From: JAGWBG01 sp034421095
GTDB lineage: Bacteria > Chloroflexota > Dehalococcoidia > Lucifugimonadales > JAGWBF01
Assembly (NCBI GenBank): GCA_034421095.1
Contig: DAOUKR010000003.1
Coordinates: forward strand, 1 to 31,567
DNA: 31,567 nt
Direction: 5' to 3'
Below, piece after piece: positions 1 to 8,403 of this stretch. A program made the translations under genes and the position numbers. The notes under the pieces are model-generated. The model saw only the letters and a program-made list of their open reading frames with translations, had not been told where the DNA came from and searched no databases. Positions within the stretch are counted from its first letter, which is position 1. Each line of letters opens with the position of its first letter.

Positions 1-3
1 GGG

Positions 4-126
4 CTGGGATGAGGGGTATCACCCTCACCCCGTATCAAGTACGGGGCAGGCTCTCAATCCTTCCTGCCCGCCGAGGCGGGTCCCATCGAGGGAGAGGAGG
101 CTTGGGACGCCACCTTAGAAACACCC
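4..126 (+). repeat. 123-bp dispersed repeat, copy 1
   Basis: This stretch matches 15606-15728 without gaps, with four mismatches by eye over 123 bases, in the same orientation. It holds two short palindromes: CCCCGTA/TACGGGG around TCAAG, and CCCGCC/GGCGGG around GA. Neither copy has a convincing gene inside. It resembles a small non-autonomous element or intergenic repeat family. The left end may extend beyond the window. Confidence 0.85.
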
Positions 127-195
127 TCTTTGGGGTTTTATGGTGCGGGCCGCGCTGCTGCCGAGGCATACCTGGTCAAAGAAAGCAGAGAAAGT

Positions 196-900
196 ATGAA
201 AGTCCTGAGCAGGGAGCTGGTCCCACCCTTCGACGCCTTCTGGGACATCTTCGCTTCGGAGATTGACGTACCTGTCCACCTGATAGAGACGGGACACGGG
301 GCAGTCTTTGGGTCCGAGTCCTATCAGGAAGGCTCCGGCCGCCTTCCGGGGTGGATGGACCTATCCGACGGTCCCCTGAGCTACCACGTAGCCCATGAGT
401 TGACCCACCTGCTAATTCAGCGGCGGGGGTTTCCGACCACCATGCGCGGGCCCCAGTACGCCGCCGACTCCCACGAGGCACGGGTGGGCGGTGACCTGAT
501 GGAGATGGTGCACCACTATACCCTTGAGGATATTCTCAGCCCCTTTGCCTTCGACAGGACCCATATTCAACGACACCTGTTTGAGGGCGCTCGCCGGGGC
601 ATTGAGATGAGTCCCGTGCCGGAACCCGGCACACCCTGGTGGGCTACATGGGCCTTCCGGTTCTGTGAGCTACAGTACCTCATGCCCAGGGAACAGTGGA
701 TAAGGCTGGAAGTGGTATACGATGGCCGTTGTCCCGACATCGCGGACAAGGGTAGGGAGCTGGCAGGCATCATGCTGCAGGAAGGCTACCGTACACCCGA
801 CCAATCCTTGCAGGCCATGATAAAGGTGAGGGATGCTCTGGGACTTGGGGAGGCGGACCGCTGCCTGGTGCTGGACACCAGGGACGGCAAACGCTACTAA
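196..900 (+). CDS. Putative zinc-metallopeptidase-like protein (HExxH)
   Basis: A protein of about 234 residues with an HELTH motif near residues 67-71. This fits the HExxH zinc site of many metallopeptidases, with two histidines binding metal and the glutamate activating water. A downstream acidic/His stretch (DSHEAR, about 16 residues later) could supply a third ligand, but this is not proven. No signal peptide or membrane segment is visible, so it is probably cytoplasmic. The start is uncertain. ATG 196 has only a purine-rich leader. A TTG at 130 would add 22 residues but lies four bases after the repeat and has no ribosome-binding site. The family is not recognised beyond the motif, so peptidase activity is inferred. 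Its stop is 37 bases before the stop of the convergent PQQ-propeller gene. Confidence 0.6.
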   Translation: MKVLSRELVPPFDAFWDIFASEIDVPVHLIETGHGAVFGSESYQEGSGRLPGWMDLSDGPLSYHVAHELTHLLIQRRGFPTTMRGPQYAADSHEARVGGDLMEMVHHYTLEDILSPFAFDRTHIQRHLFEGARRGIEMSPVPEPGTPWWATWAFRFCELQYLMPREQWIRLEVVYDGRCPDIADKGRELAGIMLQEGYRTPDQSLQAMIKVRDALGLGEADRCLVLDTRDGKRY

Positions 901-936
901 ATGATAGACATCACTCTGCTCCGCCCCGCTCGCCGG

Positions 937-2355
937 CTATGTACCCTCCCCGGTGACCGCGTAAATCGTACCGGCGTCGGTGACAAGGTACATGCTATCC
1001 CCGGCAATTATGGGGCTGTCCGCGATGCTGCCGTCTGCGCTGAAGTCCCACACCATCTCCCCGGTATGGGCATCCATGCCATAGACCACCCCGTTCTCGG
1101 TGCCAACCAGCACAGTCCACCCCGCGACCACTGGTGCGGTGGTGATATTCTCATCCAGTACGGTGCTCCATTGGGCCAGTCCCGTGGCCGCATCAAGGGC
1201 AGTGACCTTGCCCTCGTCGTTGGCGACGTACACGTTGTCGTGGGCGATGGCCGGGCTGTTTATCACCTTGCCGCCTATGTGGGTGCCCCAGACTGTCCCC
1301 TTCTGAAGGGGTGCTTCATCTATTATCATATCCCACACATATAGTTGGACCTTCCAGCGCCACATAGCGCGCTCGAAGGGGTATGTAATAGCCCGCCGGT
1401 CTAATGCCCATACTATGCCCCGGTGGGTGCCGAAGTAGACCTGGTCCCCGTGAATCACCGGACTTCCGGTGATAGGAGAGCTCGAATCAAAGACGAAACG
1501 CTTGCGCCCCGTTGTCGTATCCAATATATGTATCACGCCGTCCATTGAGGTCACCGCCAGCGTGTCATCGGCATAGGCTACGGGAGCGATAATCCACTCC
1601 TTGGTGGCGAAGTCCCAGCGCTTCTGCCCGGTGGCGGCATCCAGAGCGTATATCTTGTTATCCTCCCCGCCAATGTAAACCGTGCCATCTACGACGATAG
1701 GCGATGCCAGGAAGGAAGTCCTGAAGTTCTCGCTTTGCCAACGGAGGACACCAGTCTCCTTGTCCAGGGCTATGACACGACTGGGACGAACGCTGAAAAT
1801 CACCATGTCGTCCACTACGGCAGGCGTTGAGCTCGACGGTAATTCGCTGGTGTACCTCCATACCTGCTGGCCCGTATCAAGATCCAGGGCAACGGCATCC
1901 CCGTTGTCCGTAGTGAAGTAGATGCGATTATCCACGACTGTGGGAGAGGCGACGATGGGTTCTGAGCTTGAATAAGTCCACTGGGTTCTCTGAGGAATCG
2001 GGGCCGGGTTGGGGGTATAGCCGGTGTTTTGGGGTGTGCGCCTCGCCTGTGCCCAGGTCTGGGGGCTGACGCTGGCGTTCAGGCTGGTGGTGGGGCTGGG
2101 CGGGTTGGCCCCAAGCTCGAAAAAGACCAGGACTCCCCAGACTGTGAACCCCACGGCGGCAGCTAGAAGAAATACGATGCGGAAGACTCGATTGCGCAGA
2201 AAAGTGAGTTCCAGACGGCGTGTGTGTCTCTCCCCTTCAACCTGTGTGACGGTGCTGGCCCCGGCCAGGGATGCCCAGCATTTGTTGCACCTTGTTCTGT
2301 CATCATCAGGGTTGACCTGACCGCACACCCGGCACACACGAACCTGTTTCGCCAA
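937..2355 (-). CDS. Membrane-anchored zinc-ribbon/PQQ-like beta-propeller protein
   Basis: A 472-residue protein in three parts. Cysteines 8, 11, 23 and 26 form a CxxC...CxxC zinc ribbon. One hydrophobic helix lies at about 58-79. The rest is a repeat region with recurrent blades of the kind VYIGGEDNKIYALDAATGQKRW, broken here as VYIGG / IYALDAATG / KRW. These are PQQ_2/BamB-like repeats and predict an eight-bladed or similar propeller, presumably outside the membrane with the ribbon inside. The repeats look structural, and no dehydrogenase catalytic motif was recognised, so a binding or scaffolding role is more likely than an enzymatic one. The start is TTG, with a GGGGAAGG-type site upstream. 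It is transcribed away from the nitroreductases. Confidence 0.8.
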   Translation of the reverse strand: MAKQVRVCRVCGQVNPDDDRTRCNKCWASLAGASTVTQVEGERHTRRLELTFLRNRVFRIVFLLAAAVGFTVWGVLVFFELGANPPSPTTSLNASVSPQTWAQARRTPQNTGYTPNPAPIPQRTQWTYSSSEPIVASPTVVDNRIYFTTDNGDAVALDLDTGQQVWRYTSELPSSSTPAVVDDMVIFSVRPSRVIALDKETGVLRWQSENFRTSFLASPIVVDGTVYIGGEDNKIYALDAATGQKRWDFATKEWIIAPVAYADDTLAVTSMDGVIHILDTTTGRKRFVFDSSSPITGSPVIHGDQVYFGTHRGIVWALDRRAITYPFERAMWRWKVQLYVWDMIIDEAPLQKGTVWGTHIGGKVINSPAIAHDNVYVANDEGKVTALDAATGLAQWSTVLDENITTAPVVAGWTVLVGTENGVVYGMDAHTGEMVWDFSADGSIADSPIIAGDSMYLVTDAGTIYAVTGEGT

Positions 2356-2563
2356 TTAAGGACCTTCCCCGCTCTTCAATCTGACTTCAGTATATAGCCT
2401 TTTGATGAGCACTATCAAGACGGGATGCACCCCGCCCCAACCCCTCGACCCATTGAACGCCGGTTCCTGCGGGAGTATGATTGAGACCTTACCAAAGCGG
2501 GCACCGCCGGCAACGGAGATGTCCGCCGAAGCAACTATTCTCCGGAAGAGAGGAGGGATGGAC

Positions 2564-3184
2564 ATGCCCGAAGAAATCGGCCTTTTCGAGGCTATGCACA
2601 CGCAACGGGCCATACGCCATTTCAAGCCGGACCCCGTTCCCGATGAGCTCATCACCAGGATACTTGAGGCGGCCATAAGGGCGCCCAATGCCGCCAACAC
2701 CCAGAACTGGGCCTTCATGGTCGTCAAGGATGCCGAGACCCGCCGGAAAATCGCCGACTACTACCGCATGGCCCCCGCGCCAAACCCGGATGAGCTTCCC
2801 CAGCCCCAGCGGAGGATTTACCGTGAAGCCAACGAGTTTGCCCAGCGGCTGCACGAGGTCCCGGTGTTTATCATTCCCTGCATCGTTCACGACGGCTCCG
2901 CCCCGTCCAACCCCGCTTTCGGGAGAGGCTCCTTCATCTTCCCCGCCGTCCAGAACATATTGCTGGCTGCTAGGGGTCTGGGCTTGGGCAGTATTTTGAC
3001 AGGTCGCCACACCATGTTCGACAAGGAAGTCAAGGAGATACTTGGCATACCCGACAACGTGGACACGGCGGCCCTCCTGCCCATAGGGTACATCGCCGAC
3101 GGTCATGGCTACGGCCCGACGAGGCGGCGTGCCCTAGAGGAGGTGGTCTTCACCGACAGATGGGGCAACAATTGGGGAGGATGA
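2564..3184 (+). CDS. Nitroreductase family protein (copy 1)
   Basis: A 206-residue flavin-dependent nitroreductase-fold protein. The N-terminal stretch around TQRAIRHFKPDPVPDELI and the later AVQNILLAARGLGLGS segment are typical of FMN-binding nitroreductases. The family uses NAD(P)H to reduce nitro groups, quinones or related electron-poor substrates, and the substrate here is unknown. The start was placed at ATG 2564 because GAGGAGGG sits six bases upstream and the tandem paralogue starts at the same residue. A longer frame to 2402 would add an unrelated 54-residue leader. It is followed after 39 bases by its paralogue, probably in one operon. Confidence 0.85.
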   Translation: MPEEIGLFEAMHTQRAIRHFKPDPVPDELITRILEAAIRAPNAANTQNWAFMVVKDAETRRKIADYYRMAPAPNPDELPQPQRRIYREANEFAQRLHEVPVFIIPCIVHDGSAPSNPAFGRGSFIFPAVQNILLAARGLGLGSILTGRHTMFDKEVKEILGIPDNVDTAALLPIGYIADGHGYGPTRRRALEEVVFTDRWGNNWGG

Positions 3185-3223
3185 CCGGGGATATTTGCCG
3201 ACAATATGTGAGGGGGGACAGCT

Positions 3224-3829
3224 ATGCCGGAAGAAATAGGTCTTTTCGAGGCCATGTATACCCAGAGGGCCATACGTTATCTCAAGCCCGACCCGGTGCC
3301 CGACGAGCTTATTCAGAAGATACTGGACGCAGCTATCAGAGCGCCCAGCGGGGGGAACACGCAGCAGTGGGCCTTTCTTGTCATTCGTGACCAGGAGACC
3401 AAGAAGAAAATCGCCGAACGGTTCCGCAGTGCGCGGGGCACGCGGACAAGTCCCGACATGTCACCCAGGGAACAGCGGATTTACCGGGGAGTGGACTACA
3501 TGGCCCAGCACCTGGAGGAAGTGCCCGTGTTCATCGTGCCATGTATTCAACACGACGGCTCTCCCAGCACCATGGGCAGGGGAGCTTCCATATATCCCGC
3601 CGTCCAGAACATCCTGCTGGCCGCCAGGGGTCTCGGTCTGGGCAGCGTGCTGACCAGCCGCCATAAGATGTTCGAGGACGAGTTCAAGGAGATATTGGGA
3701 ATACCCCAGAACGTGGAGACGGCGGCCCTTCTGCCCATCGGCTATCTTGCCGACGGCGTCCGGTACGGCCCCAACAGGCGGAACCCCGTGGGAGAGGTGA
3801 CCTTTTACGACAGGTGGGGCAATTCCTGA
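3224..3829 (+). CDS. Nitroreductase family protein (copy 2)
   Basis: A 201-residue paralogue of the preceding gene, sharing the first residues MPEEIGLFEAM and the TQRAIR, PVPDELI and NILLAARGLGLGS motifs throughout. A short AGGGGGG site lies seven bases before the ATG. The middle is shorter by a few residues and differs in the substrate-side loop (near residues 70-85), where tandem nitroreductases often diverge in specificity. The pair may work as homodimers or as a heterodimer. The sequence does not say which. An MFS transporter follows 87 bases downstream in the same direction and may be co-transcribed. Confidence 0.85.
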   Translation: MPEEIGLFEAMYTQRAIRYLKPDPVPDELIQKILDAAIRAPSGGNTQQWAFLVIRDQETKKKIAERFRSARGTRTSPDMSPREQRIYRGVDYMAQHLEEVPVFIVPCIQHDGSPSTMGRGASIYPAVQNILLAARGLGLGSVLTSRHKMFEDEFKEILGIPQNVETAALLPIGYLADGVRYGPNRRNPVGEVTFYDRWGNS

Positions 3830-3916
3830 TATGGAAAACACGGTACAGAGCCGCGCCGGGCATGGCGCCGCCCCGTTATGTAGAAGGGTAGCGCCGCCCC
3901 TGGGACAGGGCCGTTT

Positions 3917-5263
3917 ATGATACAGGCGGTCCAACGCCTCTACTCACTCCGAAGAATGCGGGGCGTGTTCTACGGGTGGTGGCTGGTAGGTATCTCAGGG
4001 TTTGTGATGACCGTGGCCACCGTGCCATTCTTCCATGCTTTGGGGATATGGAGCGTGGCCCTTGAGAGCCACTTCGCCTGGACTCGTACCCAGCTGTTCA
4101 TTGCCTTCGTCCTCAGCCGGATTGAGGGCGGCATAATGGGACCCCTGGAGGGGTATCTCACCGACCGTCTGGGCGCTCGCCGCATGGTGCTCATAGGGCT
4201 GCTGATTCTCGGTGCCGGCTTTCTCCTCTTCAGCCGCGTGGAAAATCTCTGGATGTTCTATGCGTCCTTTATGATTATGGCCTTGGGCGTGGGCCTTGGT
4301 GGTTGGCTCCCCCTGATGACAGTGGTGAACAACTGGTTTATCAGGCGACGGTCCTCGGCTATGGGCTGGGCCAGCGTGCTGAGCCGTCTGGGCGCCCTGG
4401 TGCTGCTGCCGGCCATAGCATGGGCAGTGGACCCCGGCGCAGGAGGGCGTCTTGGATGGCAGACCACCGCCCTTATAATTGGGGCGATTATACTCCTGTC
4501 GTCCCTGCTCATTCCCCGGTTTATCCGCAACCGGCCCGAAGAGTACGGCCAGCACCCCGATGGCGATGAGGCTCCGGCTCTCACCCCGGCAAACCCCGGA
4601 CAGGCCACCGCAAGCTCCCAGGAGGTCGAGTTCACAGCGCGCCAGGCCCTGCGCACCCCCGCCTTCTATTGTATCTCCTTCGGCCATGCCTTCAACTCCA
4701 TGCTCATAGTGACCATAACGACCCATCTGGCCCTGATGCTGACCGACCAGAAAATCTCCCTCCAGATGGCGGCATGGGTGGTAACGGTTTATACAGGCAT
4801 ATCCATGGTCTTTCAGGTTGTGGGCGGGTACATAGGAGACAGGGCGCCCAAGAACGTAGCCATCTTCATCTTCTCGGCCATTCAGGCAGGCTCCGTCCTG
4901 ATTATCACCACAAACGATAGCCTCGTCGCCGCCTTCGTCTTTGCGGTGGCCTTCGGAATCGGGTTCGGCGGGCGCACACCCCTGACCGTGGCTATCCGGG
5001 GCGACTATTTCGGGAGGAAGGCCTTCGCCAGCATCATGGGCTTCTCCATGGTCCCCATGAATTTCTGTCTGCTGGCAGCGCCCCTCCTCACGGCAATCTA
5101 CCACGACGCCAGGGGCAGCTACGTGCTTCCCTTCAACGTCCTGGCCGGAATCTGCTTGCTGGGTGGCGTCCTCTTCCTGCTGGCAAAGAAGCCCACCCTT
5201 TCATCTCCTCGGCCGACAAGCCCCCAGCGTTCAGACATCCCGGCTCGTCAGGCCGACTGCTGA
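3917..5263 (+). CDS. MFS transporter
   Basis: A 448-residue polytopic protein with about twelve hydrophobic segments. The cytoplasmic loop between TM2 and TM3 carries TDRLGARR, the major facilitator motif A. The hydrophilic central loop (about residues 205-245) separates two six-helix halves, and GDRAPKN marks the second half. The opening MRGVFYGWWLVG is typical of carboxylate/OFA/MCT-like MFS carriers in environmental bacteria. The substrate is unknown, and an organic acid is a reasonable guess. ATG 3917 has a weak AGGG upstream. ATG 3956, just before GVFYGWW, is an alternative. It lies downstream of the nitroreductases, so uptake of their substrate or export of a product is possible. Confidence 0.9.
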   Translation: MIQAVQRLYSLRRMRGVFYGWWLVGISGFVMTVATVPFFHALGIWSVALESHFAWTRTQLFIAFVLSRIEGGIMGPLEGYLTDRLGARRMVLIGLLILGAGFLLFSRVENLWMFYASFMIMALGVGLGGWLPLMTVVNNWFIRRRSSAMGWASVLSRLGALVLLPAIAWAVDPGAGGRLGWQTTALIIGAIILLSSLLIPRFIRNRPEEYGQHPDGDEAPALTPANPGQATASSQEVEFTARQALRTPAFYCISFGHAFNSMLIVTITTHLALMLTDQKISLQMAAWVVTVYTGISMVFQVVGGYIGDRAPKNVAIFIFSAIQAGSVLIITTNDSLVAAFVFAVAFGIGFGGRTPLTVAIRGDYFGRKAFASIMGFSMVPMNFCLLAAPLLTAIYHDARGSYVLPFNVLAGICLLGGVLFLLAKKPTLSSPRPTSPQRSDIPARQADC

Positions 5264-5481
5264 GGCGCATGGCCTTTTCACTAACCTCGAGTCCCCAGCA
5301 TATCCTCATCCTTACCACATCCGCCACCCTACGCGTACAGGTAATAACGGGGTACAGTGGTCGTTGACATGGCCCAGAGAAGCCGCTAGACTACGCCCAT
5401 AAGTCATGGATGCCCACCTTCCCCCGGAGCTTCCCCACATACCTGGAGAGGGGAAGGTAATCATAGCGTGAGGTGAACGAT

Positions 5482-6309
5482 ATGGTTACTACCAAGACCA
5501 AGGTGAAGAGAGCCTTCGCGGATACGCCCCACGGACAGATACACTACGCCTATGCAGGGTCCGGCGACCCCATTCTCCTGCTGCACCAGACTCCCCGTTC
5601 CACCGACGAGTACGCAGAGATGGTCCCCATACTGGCCCAGACCAACCTTGTCATATCCATGGACACGCTGGGCTATGGCGACTCCGACATTCCCGACCAG
5701 TGCCCTACCATCGAGGACTACGCCGGCACCGTTCCCCTTCTGCTGGATAGCATGGGAATAAACAAAGCCACCATCGTCGGCCACCACACCGGCTCCTTCA
5801 TAGCTGCCGAGGCGGCCGTCTCCCATCCCGAGCGGGTGGACAGGCTCGTTCTCTCCGGGTTCTTCAACATGGACGCCGCAGAGAGGGAGCGCAATGTGGG
5901 GATGTGGCCCCAGTGGGAGCCCCAAGCCGACGGGTCCCACTTGACGGAGCTGTGGCAAAAGTCCATCAAGAGGTTTGGCGGAGACGCCCGGAAAGCCCAG
6001 CGTTCCCTTCTCGACGTCCTCAAGGCCGGGACGGCTGCCGAGTACGGCCATTGGGCCGTGGTAACGTGGCCCCAGGAGGACAGGTTGCCCATGATTCAGT
6101 GTCCGACCCTCCTCGTCTGGGGTACCAAAGACCTCCAGACCCTCGACCGGCTGGGCTGGCAGGCCTCCGCCGACAAGCACAAGGTTGGAGAGGCCATCCC
6201 ACGGTGCAAAGAGGTAGAGGTGGCCGACGGGACGACTGACTTCCCCAAGGCCATGCCCGGCGTGTTCTCGGATCTCATACTGGATTTCATAAAGGCCCCG
6301 GGCGTTTAA
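5482..6309 (+). CDS. Alpha/beta-hydrolase-fold protein with altered catalytic residues
   Basis: A 275-residue alpha/beta hydrolase fold: strand-loop LLLHQTP (oxyanion region), DTLGYGDSD, nucleophile-elbow region at residues 98-104 and the late strand LLVWGTKD. The elbow reads G-H-H-T-G, so histidine stands where the nucleophilic serine, aspartate or cysteine should be. The usual C-terminal GGH is replaced by a DGTTDFP stretch with no histidine. A normal esterase triad therefore cannot be assembled. It could be a non-hydrolytic enzyme, a lyase-like member or a binding protein. ATG 5482 was chosen with GTGAGG upstream, and an in-frame GTG at 5473 is less likely. Downstream lie a repeat block and the selenoprotein cluster, in the same direction. 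Confidence 0.85.
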   Translation: MVTTKTKVKRAFADTPHGQIHYAYAGSGDPILLLHQTPRSTDEYAEMVPILAQTNLVISMDTLGYGDSDIPDQCPTIEDYAGTVPLLLDSMGINKATIVGHHTGSFIAAEAAVSHPERVDRLVLSGFFNMDAAERERNVGMWPQWEPQADGSHLTELWQKSIKRFGGDARKAQRSLLDVLKAGTAAEYGHWAVVTWPQEDRLPMIQCPTLLVWGTKDLQTLDRLGWQASADKHKVGEAIPRCKEVEVADGTTDFPKAMPGVFSDLILDFIKAPGV

Positions 6310-6344
6310 TGATACATGAGTAAGTTTCTAAGCCAAACCATCCC

Positions 6345-6405
6345 GTCATTCCCGTGAAAACGGGAATCCATCACGGCCCTGGATTCTGGCTTTCGCCAGA
6401 ATGAC
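6345..6405. repeat. Palindromic intergenic repeat (GTCATTC...GAATGAC)
   Basis: A 61-base element bounded by GTCATTC and GAATGAC. It contains two hairpins, TTCCCGT-GAAA-ACGGGAA and TTCTGGC-TTTC-GCCAGAA, with GGGAATCCA and TGGATTCTGG meeting in the middle. It is non-coding and belongs to the same class as the elements at 8404, 10220 and 28226. Confidence 0.8.
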
Positions 6406-6426
6406 GGAGAAGTGGAAGCCCCATTT

Positions 6427-6583
6427 GTCATTCCGAATCCGCCGCAGGCGGATGAGGAATCTAAGGGCGTAGCTTTGTTTAAGCAGAATTTTAGATTCCT
6501 CGTCGCTCCGCTCCTCGGAATGACAGGTGTGGGGAAAGCTGACCCGGAATGACGGGTGTCGGAAAGGCGGACTCGGAATGACG
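6427..6583. repeat. Imperfect palindromic repeat with trailing partial copies
   Basis: From 6427 to 6524 the ends are inverted (GTCATTCCGA...TCGGAATGAC), and inner arms GAGGAATCTAA and TTAGATTCCTC pair. Two more degenerate GGAATGAC ends follow at 6539-6583. The arrangement is that of the 14182-14311 element. It explains most of the 398-base gap before the next gene. No gene was seen here. Confidence 0.75.
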
Positions 6584-6645
6584 ATTTGCATCAAGTGTGC
6601 AATGGGAGAGGGCCTGCCCGTCGCAGGCGGGAGTGTGCCCATACC

Positions 6646-6675
6646 TTGTTAGATACTCTCGAAATAATGTAATGT
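6646..6675 (+). promoter_or_regulatory. Weak candidate sigma70-type promoter for the selenoprotein cluster
   Basis: TTGTTA at 6646 and TAATGT at 6670 are 18 bases apart, 33 bases before the ATG at 6708. The match is modest. It is offered only because the gene needs a promoter after the repeat block. Confidence 0.25.
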
Positions 6676-6707
6676 TCCAACCCCGGAAAGAATAAAGAGG
6701 AAAAGGG

Positions 6708-7763
6708 ATGCCAGACGGTATATCGGCTTCCACCGTTCAGCTAGGCCAGGAAATTGACCCTGTGGAGTACTGCCATGAACAGGGTTGGACGGACGGTCTG
6801 CCCGTAGTCCCTCCCACCCCTGAGCGGGTCCGGGCTATGGTCTCCGCCGCGGGCAGAGACGGGCAGGAGGTGCTGGGCGTTCTCCCCCCCATAGGCAGCG
6901 AGGTAACGGTTGAGAAAGTCGCCATAAATGCCGTCCTGGCAGGCTGCCTCCCCGAGTATTTCCCGGTGGTGCTGACGGCCATAGAGTGCCTGACCCGGAG
7001 GGAACGCAGCGTTGCGGGGATGCTTACCACCATACACGGCGATGCCCCCCTGATGATAGTCAACGGGCCGGCTAGAAATACCCTCAACTTCAACGCCGGA
7101 GCAAACACCTTCGGTCCGGGATGGCGGGCCAACACCACCGTGGGGCGCGCCGTGGCCCTGACCATGCGGAACGTCGCCATCGGGCCGCCCGGCCAGTTCG
7201 ACCAGGCCACCCAGACCAACCCGGGCAAGCTGACCTTTTGCATCGCCGAGTTCGAGGAGGTCAGTCCCTGGCTCCCCCTGCACGTTGAGCGGGGCTACGA
7301 TGCCCAGGATAGCACGGTAACCGTGATGGCTGCCCAGGGCCCGCACCACATCACCGACCTGGTGAGCACGACGGGGAAAGGCGTTCTCAACACCCTGGCG
7401 GACGGCATGGCTATAATGGGGACCTACAACATCTATTGGGGCGGCGAGGTGCTGGTCGTGCTCAGCCCCACCCACGCCCGCATCATAGGCGGGGATGGAT
7501 GGTCCAAGGATGAGGTGAAGTACCACCTCTGGGAGAAGGCCCGCAAGCCTATGGGCCAGCTGAAGCAGGGAGGGTGCTATAATTTCAGCGGCCTTATCAG
7601 CTGGCCCAAATGGGTTGACGTGGATGACGATGACTTCCTTGTCCCCGTGGCCTTTCGCCCCGAGGATATACTGGTCATGGTGGCGGGAGGGGAAGTGGGC
7701 AGCTACTCGTCCATCATCTTCTCCACCGGCCTGCGGAGTATCACCGGAAGAGTCCCAGTCTAG
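6708..7763 (+). CDS. UGSC-selenoprotein partner protein, copy 1
   Basis: A 351-residue protein of unknown biochemical function. It carries the segment GWTDGLPVVPPT near residue 26 and AGCLPEYFPVV near residue 78. Both are almost unchanged in the paralogue at 8531. Cysteines 22, 80 and 178 (in FCIAE) are also kept in both copies, so a redox or thiol role with the adjacent selenoprotein is plausible but inferred. No signal peptide or membrane segment is evident. The ATG has an AGAGGAAAAGGG leader. The selenoprotein gene follows after 31 bases, with its own strong ribosome-binding site, so the two are almost certainly one operon. Proteins with this start are found next to UGSC-type genes. I know no assigned activity. 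Confidence 0.85.
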   Translation: MPDGISASTVQLGQEIDPVEYCHEQGWTDGLPVVPPTPERVRAMVSAAGRDGQEVLGVLPPIGSEVTVEKVAINAVLAGCLPEYFPVVLTAIECLTRRERSVAGMLTTIHGDAPLMIVNGPARNTLNFNAGANTFGPGWRANTTVGRAVALTMRNVAIGPPGQFDQATQTNPGKLTFCIAEFEEVSPWLPLHVERGYDAQDSTVTVMAAQGPHHITDLVSTTGKGVLNTLADGMAIMGTYNIYWGGEVLVVLSPTHARIIGGDGWSKDEVKYHLWEKARKPMGQLKQGGCYNFSGLISWPKWVDVDDDDFLVPVAFRPEDILVMVAGGEVGSYSSIIFSTGLRSITGRVPV

Positions 7764-7794
7764 CCCTAATCTGGCGATGTAATAAGGAGGCGTT

Positions 7795-8352
7795 ATGGCA
7801 CAGGTACAGATAGGCGAAGGAGTGACCCTCCTCGACCCTACGGCGGAGAAGGTTGCCAGGGAGACGCCCCTGGCTTCCAGGCTGCCCACCCTCAACGGCG
7901 CGACCATTGCCGTGGTCAACGCCCTCAAGGACCCGGAGCGCAGCGGCGGCGAGGTTTTCGTCGGGCGCGTCCGGGATCTGCTGCTCCAGAGGGGCGCCGG
8001 CCAGATACTTGAGGTGCGCAAGGAGGACTCGGGGGACGAGCTGCCCGAGGAGACCATGTCCCACATAGTAAACCAGTCCCAGGGGGCCGTCATCCTGGAA
8101 GGCGACTGATGCACCTGCACGTGGCGCGGTTCGCGCGACGCCGTGAATCTTGAGAAGAGTGGCATCCCCACCGTTTTCCTGTGTCCCGAGGGATTCCGGG
8201 GCATCGTGAAGGCCCAGGCCCGGCTCAGCGGTATGCCCGCCTACGAGCCTGTCACTCTACCCGGCCAGATAGTGGCCCTGTCCCCCCAACAGTTGACGGC
8301 CAAGATAGACCAGGCAGCAGATAAGATGGTTGCCGGACTGGTCTCACCCTAG
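7795..8352 (+). CDS. UGSC-family selenoprotein, copy 1 (in-frame TGA = Sec at 8107)
   Basis: The frame has one TGA at 8107-8109 and then stays open to TAG at 8350-8352, giving 185 residues with selenocysteine at 105. The part after the TGA (AVNLEKSGIPTVFLCPEGF) aligns with copy 2 and with the UGSC (seleno)protein family, so the TGA is not the true end. Translation through it would need SelB and tRNA-Sec. The motif is unusual. Instead of U-G-S-C it reads U-C-T-C, and the later cysteine and histidine of copy 2 are arginines. AAGGAGG precedes the ATG. A recoding hairpin lies 8120-8140. The function of the family is not established, and a redox or detoxification role is an inference from the Sec/Cys site. 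Confidence 0.85.
8120..8140 (+). promoter_or_regulatory. Candidate bacterial SECIS hairpin, copy 1
   Basis: The stem CGTG-GCGCG pairs with CGCGC-GACG around loop GTT (8129-8131), giving five apical and three basal pairs with a G-G mismatch. The loop begins 20 bases after the TGA, with G first in the loop. This fits bacterial SECIS rules (loop roughly 16-37 bases downstream, an early G). The distance is identical to copy 2. Confidence 0.8.
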
Positions 8353-8403
8353 AAGGGGCTTTAAGGAAACTCCGAATAATCGGAAACGGTGACCCGTCAA
8401 TCC

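Noticed and set aside
3995..5104. Minus-strand open frame of 369 aa opposite the MFS gene
   Set aside because: It has low-complexity His/Gly-rich translation and is a shadow of a clear twelve-helix transporter.
6345..6583. CRISPR array
   Set aside because: The repeats are palindromic, of unequal spacing and sequence, without regular spacers or cas genes.
6741..8204. Long minus-strand open frame (487 aa) opposite the first partner/selenoprotein module
   Set aside because: It is antisense to two well-supported genes with family motifs and ribosome-binding sites. The length reflects high GC and third-position bias.
8143..8352. Separate small gene after the first TGA
   Set aside because: It is in the same frame as the upstream part, has no ribosome-binding site and begins in the conserved NLEKSGIPT segment. 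It is the selenoprotein C-terminus.
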